Source of the DNA: Hymenobacter glacieicola
Lineage (GTDB): Bacteria; Bacteroidota; Bacteroidia; Cytophagales; Hymenobacteraceae
Direction: 5' to 3'
DNA: 64,000 nucleotides
Assembly (NCBI RefSeq): GCF_014640315.1
Contig: NZ_BMGS01000005.1
Location: 1 to 64,000, forward strand
Shown here: positions 47,123 to 54,844 of the stretch, in pieces
Layout of the letters: each line of letters begins with the position of its first letter
How positions within the stretch are numbered: position 1 is the stretch's first letter
Made by a program: the position numbers and the translations under genes
The notes under the pieces: generated by a model
The model's input: the letters and a program-made list of their open reading frames with translations, nothing else
Told to the model about the DNA's origin: nothing
Database searches by the model: none

Positions 47123-48412
47123 ATGGCTGCCACCACGGTGTACAAAGAGCCGGCTCCCCGCGTCGATGCCGAAAATCCCCTGGAATCTATGATGTCACGT
47201 TTCAACGTGGCCACGGAAATCCTCGGGCTCGATGACGAAACCTACAACGTCCTGAAAGCACCCGACAAGCAAATCATCGTGCACATTCCCGTGACGATGG
47301 ACAACGGCAAAGTGCGGGTATTCGAGGGCTACCGCGTGGTGCACAACACCATCCTGGGCCCTTCGAAAGGCGGAATCCGCTACGATAAGAACGTGCACCT
47401 CGACGAGGTGAAGGCCCTGGCCGCCTGGATGACCTGGAAGTGCGCCGTGGTGGATATCCCGTACGGCGGTGCCAAGGGCGGTATTATCTGCGACCCAACC
47501 ACCATGAGCGCCGGCGAAATTGAGCGCCTCACCCGGGGCTACACCCTGGCCATGAAGGACGTATTCGGCCCCGACCGCGACATTCCGGCTCCCGACATGG
47601 GCACCGGTCCGCGCGAAATGGCTTGGCTGATGGACGAGTTCAGCAAAACGGTAGGCGCTACCTCCCCGGCCGTAGTAACGGGCAAGCCCCTGGTAATGGG
47701 TGGCTCCCTGGGCCGCACCGAGGCCACGGGCCGCGGCGTGATGGTATCGGCGCTGGCCGCCATGAAAAAGCTGGGCATGGACCCCAAGCAGACGTCGGCC
47801 GCCGTCCAGGGCTTTGGCAACGTGGGCTCTTGGGCGGCCAAGCTGCTCAGCGAGCAGGGCGTGAAAATTAAGTGCATTTCCGACGTAAGCGGCGCGTACT
47901 GGAATGAGAACGGCATCAACATCGACGAGGCCGTAGCGTACAAAAACGTGCACAAGGGCCGCCTCGATGGCTACACCGGTGCTACCCTCATGGACAACGC
48001 CGACGATTTGCTGACTTCCGAGGTAGACCTGCTGGTGCCGGCCGCTGTCGAAGACGTGATTACCGAGCACAACGCCCACGACATCAAGGCCAAGCTGATT
48101 GTGGAGGGCGCCAACGGCCCCACGGCCGCTTCCGCTGACCCCATTATCAATGAGAAAGGCATCATGGTAGTGCCCGACATCCTGGCCAACTCGGGTGGGG
48201 TAACGGTATCTTACTTTGAGTGGGTGCAGAACCGCCAGGGCTTTAAGTGGAGCGAGGACATGGTGACCGAACGCGCCGACCGCATCATGAACGAGGCTTT
48301 CGAGAAGGTGTACGCTACCTCCCAGAAGTACAACATCCCGATGCGCATTGCCGCCTACGTGGTAGCCATTGATAAAGTAGCCCAGACCTACAAATTCCGC
48401 GGTGGTTTCTAA
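47123..48412 (+). CDS. gdhA: Glutamate dehydrogenase
   Basis: A 429-residue hexameric-type glutamate dehydrogenase, which interconverts glutamate and 2-oxoglutarate plus ammonia. It has the substrate loop 'GPSKGGIRYDKNVHLDEVKALAAWMTWKCAVVDIPYGGAKGGI' (catalytic lysines in GPSKGG and GGAKGG), the 'VQGFGNVGSWAAKLL' Rossmann site near residue 230, and 'EGANGPTAASADPI'. The N-terminal extension before the core fits glutamate rather than leucine dehydrogenase. It has its own promoter at 47026 and its 3' end is followed by a second promoter-hairpin-promoter stretch. Its position between cdsA and psd is odd. Confidence 0.92.
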   Translation: MAATTVYKEPAPRVDAENPLESMMSRFNVATEILGLDDETYNVLKAPDKQIIVHIPVTMDNGKVRVFEGYRVVHNTILGPSKGGIRYDKNVHLDEVKALAAWMTWKCAVVDIPYGGAKGGIICDPTTMSAGEIERLTRGYTLAMKDVFGPDRDIPAPDMGTGPREMAWLMDEFSKTVGATSPAVVTGKPLVMGGSLGRTEATGRGVMVSALAAMKKLGMDPKQTSAAVQGFGNVGSWAAKLLSEQGVKIKCISDVSGAYWNENGINIDEAVAYKNVHKGRLDGYTGATLMDNADDLLTSEVDLLVPAAVEDVITEHNAHDIKAKLIVEGANGPTAASADPIINEKGIMVVPDILANSGGVTVSYFEWVQNRQGFKWSEDMVTERADRIMNEAFEKVYATSQKYNIPMRIAAYVVAIDKVAQTYKFRGGF

Positions 48413-48505
48413 TAGCAGAGGGTAGTAGTAGGGAAAGAGGAGGCGGGAAAAACCGCTCTGGTCTCTTCATCACGCACTACTACCTCCTGTCTCCTAACTC
48501 CTCCT

Positions 48506-48513
48506 TATATTTG
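48506..48513 (+). promoter_or_regulatory. Upstream TAnnTTTG element before psd
   Basis: TATATTTG matches the consensus. It lies just before the hairpin at 48520-48549; a transcript starting here would have to pass through the hairpin. Confidence 0.5.
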
Positions 48514-48519
48514 CTTCCG

Positions 48520-48549
48520 GATAGCCCGGGCCTCACGGCTCGGGCTATC
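48520..48549. terminator. Hairpin between two promoter elements
   Basis: A 13-bp stem (48520-48532 with 48537-48549, one G-T pair) and a 4-base loop. It may be the terminator of gdhA, but the TATCTTTG element overlapping its 3' edge also makes it a possible attenuator. Confidence 0.55.
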
Positions 48550-48553
48550 TTTG
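48546..48553 (+). promoter_or_regulatory. Downstream TAnnTTTG element for psd
   Basis: TATCTTTG matches the consensus, giving a leader of about 110 bases to the psd ATG at 48671. Confidence 0.55.
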
Positions 48554-48670
48554 TAAGCCGAGGAACGGTTGTTTTCCCACTCAGGGCAACTTTCGTTGCT
48601 GCCTTTCCCGTTAGCTTGTATTGACGCCTTCGGCAGGAAGTTCTGCCAAGCTGGCGCTAATCAGTGATAT

Positions 48671-49351
48671 ATGAAGATCCACAAAGAAGGACGACGTATT
48701 CTGTTCTTTACGTTGCTGGCCTTGCTGGCCGCCAACCTGCTGCTGTTCCGCTATAATGCCGAAAACGACGGCTTCAACAAAGTTTTCGCGGGCATCTCCG
48801 TTATCGTCTTCCTGACCCTGCTTCAGTTCTTCCGGAGCCCGGCCCGGCGCTTGTTCACCCACGAGGACCTGGTTATTGCTCCCGCCGACGGTAAGGTGGT
48901 CGTCATCGAAAACGTGCACGAGCCCGAATACTTCGACGATGAGCGCAAGCAGATCAGCATCTTCATGTCGCCGATTAACGTGCACATTACCCGCAACCCT
49001 ATTTCGGGCATTGTGCGCTACTTCAAGTATCATCCCGGCAACTACTTGGTGGCCTGGCACCCGAAAAGCAGCACCAAAAACGAGCGGACTACGGTGGTAG
49101 TAGAGTCGGAAGCCGGCCCGTTTGTACTGTTTCGGCAAATTGCCGGGGCCATGGCCCGCCGCATTGTGTGGTACGTGAATGAAGGCGACGAAGTAAGCCA
49201 GGGCGAGGAGTTCGGCTTCATCAAGTTCGGCTCCCGCGTGGATATTTTCGTACCCATTGATACGGAAGTGAAGGTGCAGATTGGCGAAAAGGTAAAAGGT
49301 GGCCAAACCATCATTGCCCAGCTCAAAACCGACGCTCCTTCCTTGTTCTAG
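48671..49351 (+). CDS. psd: Phosphatidylserine decarboxylase, short form
   Basis: Psd converts phosphatidylserine to phosphatidylethanolamine with a pyruvoyl cofactor made by self-cleavage. The 226-residue protein has two membrane helices near the start ('FFTLLALLAANLLLF', 'VFAGISVIVFLTLLQFF'), the 'SPINVHITRNPISGIV' active-site strand, and 'FIKFGSRVDIFVP' where cleavage occurs between Gly187 and Ser188. The length fits the 'Psd-D' group of short proteins. Promoter elements lie upstream. It acts two steps after cdsA in the same pathway. Confidence 0.93.
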   Translation: MKIHKEGRRILFFTLLALLAANLLLFRYNAENDGFNKVFAGISVIVFLTLLQFFRSPARRLFTHEDLVIAPADGKVVVIENVHEPEYFDDERKQISIFMSPINVHITRNPISGIVRYFKYHPGNYLVAWHPKSSTKNERTTVVVESEAGPFVLFRQIAGAMARRIVWYVNEGDEVSQGEEFGFIKFGSRVDIFVPIDTEVKVQIGEKVKGGQTIIAQLKTDAPSLF

Positions 49352-49372
49352 CCTCGAAGTCAGATACTAATA

Positions 49373-49417
49373 AAAAAGCCGAGGCCCCGCTACCTGGTAG
49401 TGGGGCCTCAGCTTTTT
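49373..49417. terminator. Terminator between psd and reductase gene
   Basis: A 16-bp stem with one mismatch (49373-49388 with 49402-49417) carries A5 and T5 ends. It lies between convergent genes. Confidence 0.82.
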
Positions 49418-49433
49418 GTAATAACGGGGCCAG

Positions 49434-50006
49434 CTATTGCAAAACGCCCTGCTGCTGGCTTTCCATCTGACTTTTTACGGTACTTGGCAGCTGATAATGC
49501 AGCAGGGTGGTGCCATCGGGCCAGGTTTGGGTGCGCTGCAGGGTGAGGGCGCGCGGCCGGGGCTGCTCCCGCCACAGCGGAATGCCCGAGCCCAGCAGCT
49601 GGGGCACAATGAACAGCATCAGCTCATCAATCAGGCCGGCGGCCAGCAGCGGAGAAGCCAGCGTGCTACCCCCAATCAGCCAGATGGTATTACCGGGCTG
49701 TTGCTTCAGCTGGGTTACGAACCGGGTGGGGTCTTCCGTTATGAAGTGCACCGAGGCGTGGGCCGGTTCCGCGGGTGGCCGGTGGGTGAACACGTAATTG
49801 GTCAGGGTCGGGTAGGGCCACTCCCCGAAGGAGAGCACCTGCTCATAGGTGGCCCGACCTAACAGCGTGGCGTCGGCCGTGGCCAGGAAGTTGGCGTACC
49901 CGTAATCCTCGCCCGGGGGCGGAGTGGGCAGCCATTCTACGGACCCGTCGGGGGAGGCAATGTAGCCGTCGAGGCTGGTGGCAATGTATAATACTACTTT
50001 ACGCAT
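49434..50006 (-). CDS. Dihydrofolate reductase/RibD C-terminal family protein
   Basis: A 190-residue protein of the RibD_C/DHFR-like fold: 'VVLYIATSLDGYIASPDGSVEWL' (NADPH-site strand), 'LLGRATYEQVLSFGEWPY', 'IWLIGGSTLASPLLAAGLIDELMLFIVPQLLGSGIPLW'. Such stand-alone proteins (YyaP/YwjB type) reduce unknown small substrates. It lies near the true RibD at 50738 and the GAF reductase at 50109, but transcripts are separate in all likelihood. No evidence of folate activity. Confidence 0.85.
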   Translation of the reverse strand: MRKVVLYIATSLDGYIASPDGSVEWLPTPPPGEDYGYANFLATADATLLGRATYEQVLSFGEWPYPTLTNYVFTHRPPAEPAHASVHFITEDPTRFVTQLKQQPGNTIWLIGGSTLASPLLAAGLIDELMLFIVPQLLGSGIPLWREQPRPRALTLQRTQTWPDGTTLLHYQLPSTVKSQMESQQQGVLQ

Positions 50007-50108
50007 GGGTGGGGGTGGAGTGGGGTTGTGCGGAGTAAGTTAAGCCACTGAGCGCGGTAGATCAGCACCAGCCAACGGATTATCCTATTTTTCGCGGCCC
50101 CCACTCCG

Positions 50109-50591
50109 CTAAAACCACTCCGCTACCACCGTCATCAGCTGCTCTAAGGCTTGCTGGTCATCTTGATCAAAATCGTTTAGCTGGTCGCTGTCTACATCCA
50201 GCACGGCCACTACTTGGCCATTTTTAAGCACCGGCACTACAATTTCTGACTTTGAGTCGGAGCTGCAAGCAATGTGGCCGGGAAACTGCTCTACGTCGGG
50301 CACGAGCAGGGTAACGGCCTGGGCCCAGCTGGCCCCGCACACGCCCTTCCCGTGCCGGATGCGGGTGCAGGCAATGGGGCCCTGGAAAGGCCCCAGCACC
50401 AGCTCCTGGCCTTGCACCAAGTAAAAGCCTACCCAGAAAAAGCCAAACGCTTGCCGCAGCGCCGCCGCCGTATTGGCCAGGTTGGCTACCCGATCTGGCT
50501 CGCCGGTAGTAAGAGCTACAATCTGGGGGAGAAGCTGGCGGTATTGTTCCGCCTTGCTGACGGTAGTATCGAGGTGAAGTTCTTCAGCCAT
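50109..50591 (-). CDS. GAF-type free methionine-(R)-sulfoxide reductase
   Basis: A 160-residue single GAF domain that reduces free methionine-R-sulfoxide and protects against oxidation. Both catalytic Cys regions are seen: 'GPIACTRIRHGKGVCGASW' with two cysteines, and 'HIACSSDSKSEIVVPVL' with a third. These match the three fRMsr cysteines. The promoter TACCTTTG at 50674-50667 (minus) and an 11-bp inverted repeat just downstream (50662-50625) suggest regulation, possibly by oxidative stress. ATG 50591 is the start. Confidence 0.9.
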   Translation of the reverse strand: MAEELHLDTTVSKAEQYRQLLPQIVALTTGEPDRVANLANTAAALRQAFGFFWVGFYLVQGQELVLGPFQGPIACTRIRHGKGVCGASWAQAVTLLVPDVEQFPGHIACSSDSKSEIVVPVLKNGQVVAVLDVDSDQLNDFDQDDQQALEQLMTVVAEWF

Positions 50592-50624
50592 GAGTTGCTG
50601 GGAGTTGATGAGTTGGGGAAATGC

Positions 50625-50662
50625 TGAAGTACGCTAATCAACGAGTAGGCCAGCGTACTTCA
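50625..50662. promoter_or_regulatory. 11-bp inverted repeat at the fRMsr transcription start
   Basis: Tgaagtacgct (50625-50635) pairs exactly with agcgtacttca (50652-50662). On the minus strand it begins about 5 bases past the -7 element (50674-50667), so it covers the transcription start and the first bases of the leader. It may be an operator or an RNA hairpin. Confidence 0.5.
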
Positions 50663-50666
50663 CTAC

Positions 50667-50674
50667 CAAAGGTA
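50667..50674 (-). promoter_or_regulatory. TAnnTTTG promoter element for fRMsr
   Basis: Minus strand TACCTTTG, exact to the consensus, about 75 bases before ATG 50591. Confidence 0.6.
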
Positions 50675-50737
50675 CTGGTAGCAACCTTGCGCCGTGGGGC
50701 CGGGCCCACTTCACTTCTTCAAAAATTCACGCCTTGC

Positions 50738-51778
50738 CTACTTCACATAGATAATTACCTCGTCGGGGCCCAGCACTAGCTGTTCGCGCAGGCCCGTTAG
50801 CCCAATGCGCGGGGCCGCAACCCCTCCGCCCAGTTGCCGGTGGCTGCGGATTACCCGCGCTTCGTCCCATAAGCCATCCTTGAGCAGGGAGTTGAGCACC
50901 GTTGGCCCACCCTCCACCAGCACTGACTGCACCCCTTGCTGGTATAAGTGGTGCAGAATCTGCGGAAACAAGTCTTCCGCCTCCGACAGCGTCACGTAGG
51001 TCAGGTTCGGCTGGGAAGCCCGCTCCCGGTACGTAAACACGACGGTGGGCTGGCTGCCATCGAAGAGGTGATGAGTCGGCGGCAAGCTCAGGTTCTTGTC
51101 GATGACCAGCCGGATGGGGTCGGGACCGGGCCACTCGCGCGCGTTCAGCCGCGGGTTGTCGTGCAAGGCCGTGCGGGTGCCCACCAGAATGGCGTGCTCC
51201 TCGGTCCGCCACTGGTGCACGGCCACCCGGGCCAGCTCTGCGCTGATGGCCACGGGCTGAAAGTAGGGCCCGGCCAGGTAGCCATCCGCCGTTTCGGCCC
51301 ACTTCAGCACTACGTAGGGCCGCTGCTGCTCCTGAAAGGTAAAGAAGCGCCGGTTCAGGGCCCGCCCTTCCGCTTCCAGCACACCCGTTTCTACCTGGAT
51401 ACCAGCATCCCGCAGCTTCTGTATGCCCCGGCCCGCTACCAACGGGTTGGGGTCGAGGTTGCAGATGACGACTTCGGCTACTTTCTTTTCGATGAGCAGG
51501 TCGGCGCAGGGTGGGGTTTTACCGAAATGGGAGCAAGGCTCCAGCGTGACGTACACCCGGCTGCGGGGCAGCAGCGCGGGGTCCGTGACGGCGGCCACGG
51601 CGTTTACTTCGGCATGGGGGCCGCCGTACTGCCGGTGCCAGCCTTCCCCGATAATGCGCCCCTCGTGCGTGATAACGCAGCCTACCAGCGGGTTAGGCCG
51701 CGCGTAGCCGGTGCCGAGGCGGGCCAGGTCTAGGGCACGACGCATGAAAAGCTCATCGAAGGAGGTAGGGGTAGGCAT
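50738..51778 (-). CDS. ribD: Bifunctional riboflavin deaminase/reductase RibD
   Basis: RibD makes two steps of riboflavin synthesis: deamination of the pyrimidine ring and reduction of the ribose. The 346-residue protein has an N-terminal deaminase with the zinc motifs 'HAEVNAV' and 'PCSHFGKTPPC' (residues ~55-90), and a C-terminal reductase domain ('VVLKWAETADGYLAG', 'ILVGTRTALHDNPRLNAREW', 'VLVEGGPTVLNSLL'). ATG 51778 is chosen over the longer frame because the family begins with the helix 'FMRRALDLA'. No FMN riboswitch is visible upstream. It is divergent from prmC. Confidence 0.93.
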   Translation of the reverse strand: MPTPTSFDELFMRRALDLARLGTGYARPNPLVGCVITHEGRIIGEGWHRQYGGPHAEVNAVAAVTDPALLPRSRVYVTLEPCSHFGKTPPCADLLIEKKVAEVVICNLDPNPLVAGRGIQKLRDAGIQVETGVLEAEGRALNRRFFTFQEQQRPYVVLKWAETADGYLAGPYFQPVAISAELARVAVHQWRTEEHAILVGTRTALHDNPRLNAREWPGPDPIRLVIDKNLSLPPTHHLFDGSQPTVVFTYRERASQPNLTYVTLSEAEDLFPQILHHLYQQGVQSVLVEGGPTVLNSLLKDGLWDEARVIRSHRQLGGGVAAPRIGLTGLREQLVLGPDEVIIYVK

Positions 51779-51869
51779 GGGCGGGAGGGGTAGGCCAGAG
51801 GTCAGGCGGTGAAGATACGGGCCCGCGCGCAACCAGGGCTAGCCCGCCGCGCCGGTCGTGAATCCGGCG

Positions 51870-51877
51870 TACTTTTG
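51870..51877 (+). promoter_or_regulatory. TAnnTTTG promoter element four bases before prmC
   Basis: TACTTTTG at 51870-51877 stands so close to the ATG at 51882 that transcription would start at or within a few bases of the start codon. The prmC message would then be leaderless or nearly so. Confidence 0.55.
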
Positions 51878-51881
51878 TGAT

Positions 51882-52745
51882 ATGCTTCCGCCCACGCTTC
51901 GCCAGCTTACAACCCGCCTCGCGGCTGATCTTGCTACTATCTACCCGGCCCCGGAGGCCGAAGCCATAGCCGGGCAGGTGCTGGAGCACTTGCTGGGTTT
52001 CTCGCCCCTGCAGCGCCGCATGCAAGCCGCCCAGCCCGTGCCCGCTGACACGCTGGCCGCCTTGGAGCCCCTACAAGCCCGCTTGCTGCGCCACGAACCC
52101 CTGCAATACGTGCTGGGCGTGGCGTATTTTGCCGGACTAGAGCTGGAAGTAACGCCTGCTACCCTTATTCCACGGCCCGAAACAGAGGAATTAGTGGCAT
52201 TGATTGTGCAGGAGCAGCGCCACCGCGCAGGCCTGCACGTGCTGGACGTGGGCACGGGCTCAGGCTGCATTCCACTGGCCTTGGCCCAGCAGCTCCCCAC
52301 CCCCCACCTAACGGCCGTAGACGTTTCAGGGGAAGCCCTGGCCGTGGCCCGGCGCAATGCCGCTACCTGCGGGGTGGCCATCGACTTTCAGCAGGTTGAT
52401 ATTCTGTGGGAGCAGCCGGTGCTGGGGGCTCCGCTGGACGTGCTGGTCAGCAACCCGCCCTACGTGCTAGAACAGGAACGACCCCTGATGCGGCCCAACG
52501 TACTGAACTACGAGCCCGCCACGGCCCTGTTCGTGCCCAACCACGATCCGCTGCTGTTCTACCGGCGCATTGCGGAACTAGGCCAGGAAATGCTGGCCGC
52601 CGGCGGCGCTTTGTATTTCGAGATTAACGAGCAGTTTGCCGCCGAAACCATGGCTATGTTGCAAGCTCTAGGCTACCAGCAGGTCGAGCCCCGCCTTGAT
52701 TTGTTTGGCAAAGCTCGACTAGTACGGGCTACCTGGGCGGGGTAA
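51882..52745 (+). CDS. prmC: Peptide chain release factor glutamine methyltransferase
   Basis: PrmC methylates the glutamine of the GGQ loop in release factors RF1 and RF2. The 287-residue protein has an N-terminal helical domain with 'LQYVLG' and 'TLIPRPETEELV', the SAM site 'VLDVGTGSGCIPLAL', and the catalytic 'VSNPPYV' near residue 190. ATG 51882 is used; an upstream in-frame GTG at 51858 lies within the promoter and cannot be the start if the TACTTTTG element is used. Confidence 0.93.
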   Translation: MLPPTLRQLTTRLAADLATIYPAPEAEAIAGQVLEHLLGFSPLQRRMQAAQPVPADTLAALEPLQARLLRHEPLQYVLGVAYFAGLELEVTPATLIPRPETEELVALIVQEQRHRAGLHVLDVGTGSGCIPLALAQQLPTPHLTAVDVSGEALAVARRNAATCGVAIDFQQVDILWEQPVLGAPLDVLVSNPPYVLEQERPLMRPNVLNYEPATALFVPNHDPLLFYRRIAELGQEMLAAGGALYFEINEQFAAETMAMLQALGYQQVEPRLDLFGKARLVRATWAG

Positions 52746-52795
52746 GGTGGCATCCGGCGAGGTAGCCTACCAATTCAAAGAGCCGATATTCAGGC

Positions 52796-52828
52796 GGAAG
52801 TGTGGCAATAAATTCTTATCACACTTCC
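52796..52828. promoter_or_regulatory. Operator-like inverted repeat before the sugar cluster
   Basis: Ggaagtgtg (52796-52804) pairs exactly with cacacttcc (52820-52828), with four further pairs inside. It lies directly upstream of the TACCTTTG element (52837-52844), so it overlaps the expected -33 region. There is no U-tract, so it is more likely an operator than a terminator. Confidence 0.5.
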
Positions 52829-52836
52829 AAAACACC

Positions 52837-52844
52837 TACCTTTG
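52837..52844 (+). promoter_or_regulatory. TAnnTTTG promoter element of the nucleotide-sugar cluster
   Basis: TACCTTTG, exact to the consensus, with start near 52850 and leader of about 28 bases to ATG 52878. It lies over a TTG that would otherwise be read as a start codon (52842). Confidence 0.6.
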
Positions 52845-52877
52845 TCGGCTGAAATTCTGCTCACCAACTTCTTCGGC

Positions 52878-53474
52878 ATGCCCGACACTTCTGGTTACTA
52901 TGCGCACCCTACTGCCGTCCTCGACGAGGGCTGCCGTATTGGCGCCGGGTGCCGGATCTGGCATTTCTGTCACGTGAGTGCCGGCGCAGAGCTGGGGCCG
53001 GAGTGCTCCCTGGGCCAGAATGTATTTGTGGCCGATGGCGTGACGCTGGGCCGCAACGTGAAAGTCCAGAACAATGTGAGCCTGTACGCCGGCGTAGAGT
53101 GCGCCGACGATGTGTTCATTGGTCCTTCCGTGGTGTTCACCAACGTGCGCAACCCGCGCGCCGCGGTGCCCCGCCGGGGCCCGGGCCACTACCAGCCCAC
53201 CCGCTTGGCCCAGGGCGTCAGTATTGGGGCCAACAGCACGATTGTGTGCGGGGTAACCGTGGGTGAATATGCCTTCATAGGTGCGGGCTCCGTGGTAACC
53301 CGCGACGTGCCAGCCTACGCCTTGGTGTATGGCAATCCGGCTCGTCTGCGCGGCTGGATGAGCGCCCAGGGTCACCGTCTAGCCTTCGATGAGGCTGGCC
53401 GCGCTGCCTGCCCCGAAGGCCAGGAGCGCTACCAGCTAACCGACGGCCGTGTTTCCCGTATCAGCCCCGGCTAG
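52878..53474 (+). CDS. Hexapeptide-repeat acyltransferase, WbpD/WlbB-like
   Basis: A 198-residue left-handed beta-helix protein, first gene of the sugar cluster. Repeats of [LIV]-G-x4 fill it: 'IGAGCRIWHFCHVSAGAELG', 'NVKVQNNVSLYAGVECADDVFIG', 'GANSTIVCGVTVGEYAFIGAGSVVTRDVPAYALVYGNPARLRGWM'. The 'NVKVQNNVS' and 'NPARLRGWM' ends fit the enzymes that acetylate the 3-amino group of UDP-2-acetamido-3-amino-glucuronate. However, the aminotransferase and oxidase for that pathway are not in the window, so the amino-sugar substrate is inferred. ATG 52878 fits the promoter. Confidence 0.85.
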   Translation: MPDTSGYYAHPTAVLDEGCRIGAGCRIWHFCHVSAGAELGPECSLGQNVFVADGVTLGRNVKVQNNVSLYAGVECADDVFIGPSVVFTNVRNPRAAVPRRGPGHYQPTRLAQGVSIGANSTIVCGVTVGEYAFIGAGSVVTRDVPAYALVYGNPARLRGWMSAQGHRLAFDEAGRAACPEGQERYQLTDGRVSRISPG

Positions 53475-53548
53475 CCGGCGGTAAGTTTCAGTTTTTCGGC
53501 TTTTGCGAGCCCCGATCCTAAGTCTTCAAGTTCCTAAGTTCCGCTATC

Positions 53549-54844
53549 GTGTACGAGCAACTTCTCCAGAAAAAGGCCAAGCTGGCCGTCATTGGCCTTG
53601 GTTACGTAGGCCTGCCCATTGCCCTCGAATTCGCCCGCAAAATCCAGGTCATTGGCTTTGATATAAACGCCAAGCGGGTCGAGATGATGCGCAACAACAT
53701 TGACCCGAGCGGGGAGTTGGAGGCCAAGGATTTCGAGGGCTGCGACATTGAGTTTACCGATTCCCTGGACGTGCTGCGCGAGGCTACGTTCTACATCGTG
53801 GCCGTGCCCACGCCCATTGATGAGCACGCCCAGCCCGATTTGAAGCCGTTGCTCGGCGCCTCCTCGTCGGTAGGTAAAGTGCTGAAGAAAGGCGATTACG
53901 TGGTGTTTGAAAGCACCGTGTACCCCGGCTGCACCGAGGAAGACTGCATTCCGGTGATGGAGCAGCTCTCGGGCCTGAAGTTTCCCCAGGATTTCAAGGT
54001 AGGCTACTCGCCCGAGCGCATCAACCCCGGCGACAAGGAGCACACCCTGTCCAGCATTGTGAAGGTGGTAGCCGGCTGCGACGCCGAATCATTGGAGGAA
54101 ATTGCCAAAACCTACGAGCTGGTCGTGCAGGCTGGGGTGCATCGCGCCAGCAGCATTAAAGTAGCCGAAGCCGCCAAAATCATCGAAAACACCCAGCGCG
54201 ACGTGAACATTGCGCTGATGAACGAGCTGTCGATGATTTTTGACCGCATGAGCATCAACACCTACGAGGTGCTGGAGGCCGCGGGCACAAAGTGGAACTT
54301 CCTGAAGTTTTCGCCCGGCCTGGTGGGCGGCCACTGCATCGGCGTGGACCCGTACTACCTGACGTACAAGGCCAAAGAGCTGGGCTACGACGCAAAAGTG
54401 ATTCTGTCGGGCCGCACGACCAACGACAACATGGGCGCCTACATCGCGCGCAAAACGGTGCAGACCATGATTAAGCAGGGCAAGGACGTGTCCAAAAGCC
54501 GGGTGCTGGTGATGGGTGCTACCTTCAAGGAAAACGTGGAAGATATCCGCAACTCCAAGGTGGCCGATGTTATCCAGGAGTTGAAAAATTTCTCGGTGAA
54601 TGTGGACATCGTAGATCCGCACGCCGATTCCGACGAGCTGCAGCACGAATACGGCTTCCGCCTGACGCCCGAAAACGAGGTGCGCCAGGACTACGACGGT
54701 ATTATTGTGGCGGTAAGCCACCAGCCCTACACCCAGCTCGACGAGGCTTACTTCAAGAGCATTACCAACCAGCCCGCCGTGGTGATTGACATTAAGGGCT
54801 TGTTCCGCGGTAAAATTCAGGATTTGGCTTACTGGAGCCTGTAA
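53549..54844 (+). CDS. UDP-sugar 6-dehydrogenase, WbpO/TviB type
   Basis: A 431-residue dehydrogenase that oxidises C6 of a UDP-N-acetylhexosamine to the uronic acid in two NAD-linked steps. It has the Rossmann 'KLAVIGLGYVGLPIALEFA', the catalytic cysteine in 'GLVGGHCIGVDPYYL' (residue ~268), 'GYSPERINPGDKEHTL', and 'GATFKENVEDIRNSK'. The GDP/UDP specificity loop and 'SPERINPGD' fit the WbpO/TviB group (UDP-GlcNAc or UDP-GalNAc) rather than UDP-glucose dehydrogenase. The start is a GTG at 53549. Together with the wbpP-like epimerase at 57220 this could make a UDP-GalNAcA-type sugar, as in Vi antigen or B-band O-antigen synthesis. Confidence 0.88.
   Translation: MYEQLLQKKAKLAVIGLGYVGLPIALEFARKIQVIGFDINAKRVEMMRNNIDPSGELEAKDFEGCDIEFTDSLDVLREATFYIVAVPTPIDEHAQPDLKPLLGASSSVGKVLKKGDYVVFESTVYPGCTEEDCIPVMEQLSGLKFPQDFKVGYSPERINPGDKEHTLSSIVKVVAGCDAESLEEIAKTYELVVQAGVHRASSIKVAEAAKIIENTQRDVNIALMNELSMIFDRMSINTYEVLEAAGTKWNFLKFSPGLVGGHCIGVDPYYLTYKAKELGYDAKVILSGRTTNDNMGAYIARKTVQTMIKQGKDVSKSRVLVMGATFKENVEDIRNSKVADVIQELKNFSVNVDIVDPHADSDELQHEYGFRLTPENEVRQDYDGIIVAVSHQPYTQLDEAYFKSITNQPAVVIDIKGLFRGKIQDLAYWSL

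Larger units (their letters stand above)
48413..48670. other. Gap between gdhA and psd with two promoters
   Basis: The gap opens with an imperfect inverted repeat of GTAGTAG/GGAGG words (about 48421-48505), then has a TATATTTG element (48506-48513), a 13-bp hairpin (48520-48549) and a TATCTTTG element (48546-48553) overlapping the hairpin's end. Confidence 0.55.

Noticed and set aside
51779..51881. FMN riboswitch upstream of ribD
   Set aside because: The gap between ribD and prmC is only about 100 bases and shows no conserved RFN-element pattern.
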